A stretch of 5,607 bases of DNA, taken from an uncultured Clostridia bacterium. Its GTDB lineage: Bacteria > Bacillota > Clostridia > Peptostreptococcales > Acidaminobacteraceae. The stretch lies in contig CAMFGQ010000092.1 of assembly GCA_945950065.1 (NCBI GenBank), forward strand, positions 1 through 5,607, written 5' to 3'. Position 1 is the first letter of the stretch; each line of letters starts with the position of its first letter. This document shows positions 1-5,041 of this stretch, piece after piece. Both the position numbers and the translations under genes were made by a program. The notes below the pieces were generated by a model. That model did not search any database, was not told the origin of the DNA, and was given only the letters and a program-made list of their open reading frames with translations.

Positions 1-524
1 TCATTTTCAAGATAGTTGACTCCCGTCTTAAGATGGAGCATCTCTTTTAACTCCACTACACTTCCTGTGTGACCGTATTTTTCGAGAATCTCAATAAACT
101 GTCTGCAACCCTCTTCATTGGTTCGATCGGACAGACCAATATAGAAATGGTTGCCCACCATCATGACGTCTCCGCCTTCCATGGTTCCCGGCTCTTTGAT
201 GAATTCAATCTTATCTTCTGGATAAAATTCTCGAACGGTATCCACCATGTAGTCGGGTTCTTGCTGTCTGGACAAAGCACCAGGTCTGGAGATGATGGCT
301 ACTCGTGGTGTTAGTACTGCAGTGTCTTCAACAAAACAACTGTCAGGAAAATCTTCAAGTGGTTCAAGTACTTTTACGGTACAGCCACATTTTTCCAAAG
401 CTTCAACATATTTGGCATGTTGCTCTAAAGCTTTTTCATAATCAGGCTTTCCTAGTTCAGGTGCACTTGTAATTCCTTCAACTAGACTCTTTGCTGGTTT
501 TCTAGCGATAATGTTTTTGAACAT
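1..524 (-). CDS. ddaH: Dimethylargininase (DDAH), N-terminal 174 residues, cut by left edge
   Basis: The protein should hydrolyse Nω-methylated arginines to citrulline plus methylamine or dimethylamine in the cytoplasm. The visible 174 codons start MFKNIIARKP and carry the family's landmarks: FPDSCFVEDTAV (residues 59-70; D61, E66, D67 for guanidino and amino-acid binding), GTMEGGDV (113-120; catalytic E116), DRTNEEG (133-139; R134) and HLKTG (164-168; catalytic H164). From memory, these match the Pseudomonas aeruginosa DDAH residues D60, E65, D66, E114, R132 and H162 with offsets of one or two. The nucleophilic cysteine near the C-terminus lies outside the window, so catalytic completeness is unproven. 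The ATG at 522-524 is chosen because AAAAGGGG sits 8 bases upstream on the minus strand. The gene follows the 291-aa hydrolase by 37 bases with no terminator between them, so the two are probably cotranscribed. A plain arginine deiminase is less likely, because the N-terminus and the FVED segment are DDAH-like. Confidence 0.88.
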   Translation of the reverse strand, partial: MFKNIIARKPAKSLVEGITSAPELGKPDYEKALEQHAKYVEALEKCGCTVKVLEPLEDFPDSCFVEDTAVLTPRVAIISRPGALSRQQEPDYMVDTVREFYPEDKIEFIKEPGTMEGGDVMMVGNHFYIGLSDRTNEEGCRQFIEILEKYGHTGSVVELKEMLHLKTGVNYLEN

Positions 525-561
525 GTCTTTTTCCCCTTTTATCCTTGTTTTTTCCTTTGTG

Positions 562-1437
562 TTACTCTCTCGTCAACGGACTCGTTAGACATGTAGGTCC
601 ACCTGTTCCTCTAAAGGAAACTTCTTTACCAGGATAGGTGTAGACCTTACAACCTGCATCTTCAAGTGCTTTTGTGATTTTTGGAACTCCTTCAATCACA
701 ACACAAACGCGTGGAGCTAGTGCAAGAACATTTGAACCTAAATAGGCATATTCTTCGTCGTCCACTTCGAGTAGTTCCATTCCTCGTTCTAGGAGTAATT
801 CTCTAAAGAATACAGGCATATACTTTGAGTAAACCACTGCCAAATCGTCATCTACCATGCTGATGATGCTCATAAGATGTAAGCACTCATCTTCACCATC
901 TGCGTGAGGCATAGGAACAATGATGTATTCGTCGATGATGTCTTTGGTGAGTTCCTTAAACTGACGGATCCCTTCATCATTGGTACGGTAACCTTGTCCA
1001 ATGGCAACGGTTCTCTCATCTAACCAGACAATGTCTCCACCTTCCATCTTTCCAGGCGCTTCGATGTGGCCAAGGGTAGGAATACCGATGGACTCAAGGT
1101 ATTTTTCGGTTGCATACTTTTCTTTACTTCGTAGCTCTTTTCCCATAGGAAAATAAACAGCACCTTTTTTGGTGATTTTCAGTGGATCATGTGCATAAAT
1201 CGAATCAAGGCCTACATGATCATCTTCTGGAAGATAGTAGACATTGGGAACATTTTCCTTAAGGATTCTCTCAAAGACCTTATATTCTTCCAAAACCTTC
1301 TCATAGTCTGGGCATCCAATATAATTGAATGCTTCACAAGTGTTGTTCAAATTGTCTTGACTAATAAATGCCTGCTTGGGGTGCTTGATGAGTACTGCAT
1401 CTACTTTTCCCACCATGGATTGACATCCGTATTTCAT
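562..1437 (-). CDS. DDAH/arginine deiminase-superfamily amidinohydrolase (COG1834-like)
   Basis: This is a complete 291-aa member of the guanidine-modifying (amidinotransferase/DDAH/arginine deiminase) superfamily. The N-terminal YGCQSMVGKVDAVLIKHP (residues 3-20) is the usual opening strand of these pentein-fold enzymes. The core residues are all visible: D84 in AHDP, E132 and D135 in GKMEGGDIVW, R151 in GYRTNDEG, H187 in ECLHLMS, and the nucleophile C283 in GGPTCLTSPL. It should therefore be catalytically active through a covalent S-amidino or S-ureido type intermediate. The exact substrate is not fixed by these motifs: arginine, citrulline, or another guanidino or ureido compound are all possible. 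The stretch around residues 145-160 closely resembles the one in the downstream DDAH (xxxRTNxEGxRQF), so the two are distant paralogs. The ATG start is supported by GAGGAG ending 7 bases upstream. The gene has its own sigma-A promoter and putative operator, and it leads the unit with the DDAH gene. The family assignment is firm; the reaction is inferred. Confidence 0.87.
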   Translation of the reverse strand: MKYGCQSMVGKVDAVLIKHPKQAFISQDNLNNTCEAFNYIGCPDYEKVLEEYKVFERILKENVPNVYYLPEDDHVGLDSIYAHDPLKITKKGAVYFPMGKELRSKEKYATEKYLESIGIPTLGHIEAPGKMEGGDIVWLDERTVAIGQGYRTNDEGIRQFKELTKDIIDEYIIVPMPHADGEDECLHLMSIISMVDDDLAVVYSKYMPVFFRELLLERGMELLEVDDEEYAYLGSNVLALAPRVCVVIEGVPKITKALEDAGCKVYTYPGKEVSFRGTGGPTCLTSPLTRE

Positions 1438-1462
1438 CCTTTTACTCCTCTCAATCTGTATT

Positions 1463-1483
1463 ATGTATATTGTATATTGTATA
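1463..1483. promoter_or_regulatory. Putative GntR operator: three tandem heptamers
   Basis: On the plus strand this reads ATGTATA, TTGTATA, TTGTATA; on the minus (sense) strand it is TATACAA, TATACAA, TATACAT. It starts about 9 bases downstream of the -10 box of the hydrolase promoter and so covers the expected transcription start, where a bound repressor would block initiation. A 16-mer inside it (1468-1483) is identical to the reverse complement of 3332-3347, the site in front of the rocB-like gene. That the neighbouring GntR/FCD protein binds here is an inference from the sharing and the placement. Confidence 0.6.
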
Positions 1484-1491
1484 TTTATTAA

Positions 1492-1520
1492 ATCATACCA
1501 TCTACTCCATAAAAATACAA
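1492..1520 (-). promoter_or_regulatory. Sigma-A promoter of the hydrolase-DDAH unit
   Basis: On the minus strand TTGTAT (1515-1520) is separated by exactly 17 bases from TATGAT (1492-1497), which is preceded by TGG, giving an extended -10 element. Transcription would start near 1485, inside or just before the tandem heptamers, leaving a leader of roughly 45-50 bases to the ATG at 1437. The -35 box itself contains one further ATTGTAT half-site-like sequence. Confidence 0.7.
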
Positions 1521-1581
1521 TAGAAATATAAAAATAAATTCTTTATCTTTTGCTTTTATGGTGAATCTATCTATCTTTTCA

Positions 1582-1622
1582 ACAACAAAAAAGCCAAGGG
1601 ATCATTTATGATCCTCTTGGCT
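1582..1622 (-). terminator. Rho-independent terminator of the rocB-like gene
   Basis: Read on the minus strand, AGCCAAGAGGATCAT pairs with ATGATCCCTTGGCT around a short AT-rich loop, with a single bulged base, and the stem is followed by TTTTTTGTTGTTG. It begins 15 bases past the TAA stop of the rocB-like gene at 1638. This separates that gene from the hydrolase-DDAH unit, which explains why the latter has its own promoter. Confidence 0.88.
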
Positions 1623-1637
1623 CTACGTTGAACTTGA

Positions 1638-3287
1638 TTAGTTGTTTAGAAGCTGCTTTATGGTCTCTTGTACCAAAAGTGGAATTCTATCATATAGGTC
1701 TTTCAGATAGACTCTTTCCGTATATTTATGGAAATCTTTCCCCCATGGGCCGATGTTGAGCACAGGAATGGAAAGATCTTTGATGACATCAAAGGGAATG
1801 GAATAAATATCACCCCAGAGGAGCATGTTGTTCTCAATGAAATCAACATTCTCTTGACTTGCCTCGAACAAACCATAACTCAAATCAGAAATACCTGTAT
1901 AATAGTTCTTTACATGGAAAGAGCAGTCTAACGCGTCTTTTGTTATTGCCTCTAGTTTTTCTAAAAGAGAGTAAATCTCTTTCCCCTTCTCCGGTACCAT
2001 AGAAATGTTGGTGTTGGGATAATAGGGAGGTGCCATAGCTAGGACAACAAGTGGCGACGTATCCTTTAGGTGAAGGAGAGTCTTTTCAATCAGTTGGAAA
2101 GAGGCTTCAGGGATAGACAATTCTCCCTTCTCGATCTTTTCTTTTGCTTGGAGAAGAAACTCATCAATCTCTTTAACCAGCGCATCTCCCCCATCTCGTA
2201 AAGCTTCTTGATAGACCTCATCATAGGTTTTTACATTGACCTTCCAAGGAAGCTCTTGAAGAGGTTCGTTGTTTTTCTCTAAATAGGCCTTGTAGCTTGC
2301 GTTGGATCTCTCTAATACACGTGCGAAGGATTCCTCACTTAATCGTCTTAATTCACCCATGATCTCCACCACAGGTCTATCCAGAGTTAAGATACTCATG
2401 TATCCTGTAGCTGCAAGTGGTAGTGAAACATCATAGACTTCTTTTCGGTCTTTAGAGAACAACCAGGTTGGTGGTGGAGTAATGGTATTTCCCACCTTTT
2501 CACTAAAGTCAGGATTGAGTTCAGTAGCCCCAATAATCTCCGAAAGAATCTGAATGGGATTTAGTCCATTAAAGACTTGGCCTACATGGGCAAGTTTTCC
2601 TCTTGCATAGAAAATAGGCATGAGTTTACCTACCGATCCATCATAGAGGCGCATGAGATCTTTTTCTTCTCTTTCTTGTGGCTCTACATTTAGGAGAAGC
2701 TTATAATTTAAGTCGTGCTTATCCTTGAGTTCTTTTAGTAGATTTACTGCACCACGCATCCCAGCAGAGAGATTCTCTTCATCAGGAAGTCCTAAGAGAA
2801 GAAGATTTCCTTGGAAGTTATCATCCTGAGAATACTCGTCCAGTAAAGCTAGATGGATGGAAGCACCACCCTTCATATCCGCAACGCCTCTACCAAAGAG
2901 CCACTCCCCACTCTTTAGATCTTCCAGTACGGGTTCACTGAGATCGACATTTCCTTCTAGATACTTTTCTGTTAACTGAAAGGGTTTATAAGCTAATTCT
3001 TTGTTGATGCCATAATCATCTGTATCCACGGTATCTGTGTGATGGATTAGGATAATGGTCTCAGAACCTTGGCCCTTTAGTAAAGCCCAAGGTACCTTTC
3101 TTCCCAAAGGATCCTTTTCAATTGTATAAAAGCCACAGTTTTGTGGATTTGACTTAAAGTACTCCACAGATGAAAAATAGTCCTTGAAAAAAACAATGTT
3201 ATTGTTTTCTAGCTCAGTTGCCGTATGGGTTACGGTACCAACATAAGCCTCTAGATACTTCTTTATTTTTTCAGCAAGATGGTTCAT
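1638..3287 (-). CDS. rocB: RocB-like M20-family metallohydrolase
   Basis: This is a complete 549-aa cytoplasmic protein, close to the length of Bacillus RocB (about 566 aa, from memory), an arginine-utilisation protein of the M20 peptidase/deacylase superfamily. The M20 dizinc ligands and catalytic residues are visible: HHTDTVD (H83, D85), GRGVADMKGG (bridging D137), PDEEN (catalytic E170 with ligand E171), VEPQE (E202) and a C-terminal KDFHKYTERV (H520). LAHVGQVFNGLNP (232-244) matches the lid/dimerisation domain. The long segment at about 330-465, rich in charged residues, is the insertion that sets RocB apart from ordinary 370-400-aa M20 enzymes. M20 enzymes remove amino-acid, acyl or carbamoyl groups; the true substrate here is unknown. 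The ATG start is backed by AAAGGAG 6 bases upstream. The gene is divergent from the GntR regulator, shares its intergenic region, and ends at a strong terminator. Its neighbours suggest a role in arginine or citrulline breakdown. Confidence 0.88.
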   Translation of the reverse strand: MNHLAEKIKKYLEAYVGTVTHTATELENNNIVFFKDYFSSVEYFKSNPQNCGFYTIEKDPLGRKVPWALLKGQGSETIILIHHTDTVDTDDYGINKELAYKPFQLTEKYLEGNVDLSEPVLEDLKSGEWLFGRGVADMKGGASIHLALLDEYSQDDNFQGNLLLLGLPDEENLSAGMRGAVNLLKELKDKHDLNYKLLLNVEPQEREEKDLMRLYDGSVGKLMPIFYARGKLAHVGQVFNGLNPIQILSEIIGATELNPDFSEKVGNTITPPPTWLFSKDRKEVYDVSLPLAATGYMSILTLDRPVVEIMGELRRLSEESFARVLERSNASYKAYLEKNNEPLQELPWKVNVKTYDEVYQEALRDGGDALVKEIDEFLLQAKEKIEKGELSIPEASFQLIEKTLLHLKDTSPLVVLAMAPPYYPNTNISMVPEKGKEIYSLLEKLEAITKDALDCSFHVKNYYTGISDLSYGLFEASQENVDFIENNMLLWGDIYSIPFDVIKDLSIPVLNIGPWGKDFHKYTERVYLKDLYDRIPLLVQETIKQLLNN

Positions 3288-3328
3288 TTCTCTTCTCCTT
3301 TATAGTATCCACTCACCAGTGTTGCTCC

Positions 3329-3348
3329 TTGTATACAATATACAATAC
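3329..3348. promoter_or_regulatory. Putative GntR operator in the divergent rocB-gntR region
   Basis: The site contains two tandem TATACAA heptamers (3332-3345) plus a trailing TAC, and also the perfect palindrome TTGTATACAA (3329-3338). Its core TATACAATATACAATA (3332-3347) occurs again, inverted in orientation, in front of the hydrolase-DDAH unit. It lies about 12 bases downstream of the -10 box of the rocB-like promoter, over or just past its start site, and just outside the -35 box of the gntR promoter. Palindromes centred on GTATAC are common among FCD-type GntR operators; binding here is inferred. Confidence 0.6.
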
Positions 3349-3355
3349 TTCTACC

Positions 3356-3384
3356 TGTAAAGTTATCACTTTTCATGGTAGAAT
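3356..3384 (+). promoter_or_regulatory. Putative promoter of the GntR regulator
   Basis: TGTAAA (3356-3361) and TAGAAT (3379-3384) are 17 bases apart, and TGG precedes the -10 box, giving an extended -10. The -35 box is weak. The start site would be near 3391, about 35 bases before the gene's ATG. The elements lie on the same DNA as the opposing rocB-like promoter, so the two polymerases would compete. Confidence 0.5.
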
Positions 3385-3388
3385 ACAA
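3360..3388 (-). promoter_or_regulatory. Putative promoter of the rocB-like gene
   Basis: On the minus strand TTGTAT (3383-3388) is 17 bases from TAACTT (3360-3365), with TGA directly before the latter acting as an extended -10. The -10 is a poor hexamer match, so the call rests on the spacing, the extended -10, and the identical TTGTAT -35 box found in front of the hydrolase-DDAH unit. The operator-like heptamers follow downstream, the same layout as at the other promoter. Confidence 0.45.
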
Positions 3389-3426
3389 GCAGCAAAGAAA
3401 CAATACCAAAGAATAGGAAACAAAAG

Positions 3427-4068
3427 ATGATGCGCTTTAAAACACTTAAAGATCATGTATATGACTATCTTTCAAGAAAAATCCAAGAAGGATCGATTAA
3501 ACCTGGAGATAAAATCAACGAGTTAGATATATCTGGAGAACTTAACATTAGTAGGACACCGGTAAGAGAGGCATTGATCGAATTATCAGCCAGTGGCCTT
3601 CTCATATCCGAGCCACGAAAAGGCTTCCGCGTAAAACCCATTGATGATGAAACAGCCAGAAATCTCTATCTGATTATCGGTTCCTTAGATGCCCTTGCTG
3701 CAGAACAATCCTTAGAGCATATGGAAGAAGAAGACTTTGACCATATGGAGAAGCTCATCCAAGAAATGGATGAAGCCATTGAGAAGGAAGATTATGATCG
3801 CTACTATCAACTTCAACTGAGCTTCCATGATGTCTATACCGAAAAAAGCAACAACGAGGATCTGATTGAAATGCTGCATACCTTAAAAATGCGCTTTATG
3901 AAACAGGGATACACTGATGATGAGAAACTCCATGAACTGCTCTCCACATCCAATGAGCAGCATAAAAGTATCCTGAAACTGATGAAAAAGAAAGATGCAG
4001 CAGCACTGAGTGATTATGTGAAAAACACCCATTGGGATATTTGCCATTCAGGCCTAGATGTTCTTTAG
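3427..4068 (+). CDS. GntR-family transcriptional regulator, FCD subfamily
   Basis: This 213-aa DNA-binding regulator probably controls the arginine-derivative genes around it. The winged helix-turn-helix occupies roughly residues 5-72, with the classic pattern GDKINELDISGELNISRTPV and REALIELSASGLL, then the wing RKGFRV. Residues about 75-205 form the all-helical FCD ligand-binding domain. H134 (FHDVY), H179 (EQHKSIL) and H202 (NTHWD) fit its metal/ligand-coordinating histidines. The position four before H134, often Asp or Asn in this subfamily, is Q130, so metal binding may be altered. Two ATGs occur in tandem (3427 and 3430); AGGAAA lies 6 or 9 bases upstream, so either could be used. The gene is divergent from the rocB-like gene with 139 bases between them and is convergent with the electron-transfer-type operon. 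The effector is unknown; arginine, citrulline or a methylated arginine are reasonable guesses from context. Confidence 0.9.
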   Translation: MMRFKTLKDHVYDYLSRKIQEGSIKPGDKINELDISGELNISRTPVREALIELSASGLLISEPRKGFRVKPIDDETARNLYLIIGSLDALAAEQSLEHMEEEDFDHMEKLIQEMDEAIEKEDYDRYYQLQLSFHDVYTEKSNNEDLIEMLHTLKMRFMKQGYTDDEKLHELLSTSNEQHKSILKLMKKKDAAALSDYVKNTHWDICHSGLDVL

Positions 4069-4078
4069 AATTCCTTGT

Positions 4079-4122
4079 GGCAATCAAAAACAGACTGATT
4101 TTTCAGTCTGTTTTTGATTGCC
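4079..4122. terminator. Bidirectional terminator between convergent units
   Basis: Two perfectly complementary 20-base arms (4079-4098 and 4103-4122) flank a TTTT loop. The inner stem CAGACTGA/TCAGTCTG is followed by TTTTTG on the plus strand and, by symmetry, on the minus strand too. It therefore looks able to end both the gntR transcript, 11 bases after its stop, and the opposing operon ending at 4153. Confidence 0.9.
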
Positions 4123-4152
4123 TTCAATGATTCTTTTTCACGAGGATCTATG

Positions 4153-4686
4153 TTAGGACAAACCCTTTCCTAAAGGCATGCTCTGAATATGCTTTAAGAA
4201 ATGTGTTGCAATATACCCCGTTAAGCTACCTGTTATCAGAGCTGCAAGAACCAAAATCGGATAATAACCAAGTGCCACTTGCCAGCTTCCAATAATAAAG
4301 CCAAGAACAATGGTCTGGGCTGTGTTATGGAAAAAAGCCCCAATTAAGCTAACTCCTAAATAAGAAAAGAAACGCGGCACACCCTTCATTGCAAGATACA
4401 TGGCCAATAGACTGGTGACTCCCCCACTCATGCTATAGAGAAGACTAATGGGTGAACCTGCAAAAAAGGATACAAGAAGCACCCTGGATACAAGAATTAG
4501 TAGGGCCTCTCTCCAAGATAGAAGGACCAAGGCCATTAAGGTAAAGATGTTAGCCAAACCAAGTTTTACTCCTGGCACGGTGATGACAGGAATAAAGCGC
4601 TCAAAATAACTGAGCACTGCCGCCATGCTGACTAAAAGAGCCATGGTGGTAAGGCGAATCATTTTTGATTTATTCTGTGATTGCAT
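4153..4686 (-). CDS. Gx transporter family membrane protein (EetB-like; Hpre_diP_synt_I)
   Basis: This 177-aa integral membrane protein belongs to the family annotated either as heptaprenyl diphosphate synthase component I or as Gx transporter. It has about five to six hydrophobic segments from residue 12 to 163. The family signature PGVKLGLANIFTL (38-50) and the GAFFHNTAQ segment (116-124) are clear. It resembles the S components of ECF transporters. In Gram-positive extracellular electron transfer loci such a protein (EetB) works with EetA; the older prenyl-synthase name is probably misleading. An upstream in-frame ATG at 4702-4704 lacks a ribosome binding site, whereas the ATG at 4684-4686 has GAAGGA four bases before it, so I chose the latter. 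It overlaps the end of the upstream gene by 17 bases, suggesting translational coupling. It is the last gene of its operon and is followed by the bidirectional terminator. Confidence 0.85.
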   Translation of the reverse strand: MQSQNKSKMIRLTTMALLVSMAAVLSYFERFIPVITVPGVKLGLANIFTLMALVLLSWREALLILVSRVLLVSFFAGSPISLLYSMSGGVTSLLAMYLAMKGVPRFFSYLGVSLIGAFFHNTAQTIVLGFIIGSWQVALGYYPILVLAALITGSLTGYIATHFLKHIQSMPLGKGLS

Positions 4687-5041
4687 CGAGTCCTTCTTCC
4701 TCATCTATACCGATAATGCGTAGTGCAACGCGATTGGGTAGACAAACAATGGATCCAGTAGATGTACGCAAGGGTTTAGAATGAACACAAATCTGGTCAG
4801 GACAAACAGCCTCCACCATGGAGACTAGGCCATCTTTTATCTGGATTGTGTTCTTTCCATCAGGAGTCACATAAACCTGATCTTCTGAGAGCTTTAAACT
4901 TGCAATCACTTGTCCATCCTTAGACACTTCAAGAATCTCTCCTTCTTGTCCAAAAAGGCCAGTATTGAAGAAAAAGACTCCTAGTCCAATGAGGGAAATC
5001 AGGACAAAGACTGCTATATCTCCTATGCGTAATTTTACCAA
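4670..5041 (-). CDS. Membrane-anchored NusG domain II protein (EetA-like)
   Basis: This is a 123-aa protein with one N-terminal membrane segment (about residues 8-27, IAVFVLISLIGLGVFFF region) and an extracytoplasmic NusG-domain-II fold. The signature VCPDQICVHSKPL (79-91), followed by GSIVCLPNRV (96-105), places three cysteines at C80, C85 and C100, typical of this small family. Despite the name, it is not the transcription factor NusG: it has no NGN or KOW region and is membrane anchored. The family is encoded beside Gx transporters and flavin or quinone electron-transfer genes, where EetA is one component. The start is TTG (5039-5041), with AGGAG 7 bases upstream and no better in-frame ATG. 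It overlaps the prenyltransferase stop by 7 bases and the next gene by 17, so the three are almost certainly one transcript. Confidence 0.85.
   Translation of the reverse strand: MVKLRIGDIAVFVLISLIGLGVFFFNTGLFGQEGEILEVSKDGQVIASLKLSEDQVYVTPDGKNTIQIKDGLVSMVEAVCPDQICVHSKPLRTSTGSIVCLPNRVALRIIGIDEEEGLDAITE

Noticed and set aside
69..314. Plus-strand 81-codon open frame
   Set aside because: It lies wholly antisense to the well-supported DDAH gene, has no ribosome binding site, and resembles no known protein.
1189..1491. Plus-strand 100-codon open frame running into the operator region
   Set aside because: It is mostly antisense to the conserved 291-aa hydrolase; its tail is low-complexity YIY-type translation of the AT-rich promoter and heptamer repeats.
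1501..1580. Possible riboswitch or small RNA in the AT-rich spacer before the hydrolase gene
   Set aside because: The spacer lies mostly upstream of the predicted start site near 1485, so it is not in the leader. I see no stem-loop other than the rocB terminator and no resemblance to guanidine riboswitches, although a proper covariance-model search was not possible.
1728..1931. Plus-strand 67-codon open frame
   Set aside because: It is antisense to the C-terminal zinc-ligand region of the rocB-like gene and has no start signal or family resemblance.
3218..3430. Plus-strand 70-codon open frame ending at the gntR start
   Set aside because: It begins antisense to the rocB-like gene and then reads through both divergent promoters and the operator; the predicted gntR transcript begins inside it, so it could not be translated whole.
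3896..4087. Minus-strand 63-codon open frame
   Set aside because: It is antisense to the FCD domain of the regulator and starts within the terminator stem.
4079..4122. Inverted repeat as a transposon end or attachment site
   Set aside because: Its T-rich flanks, short loop and position between two convergent stop codons fit a bidirectional terminator fully; no transposase or target duplication is present.
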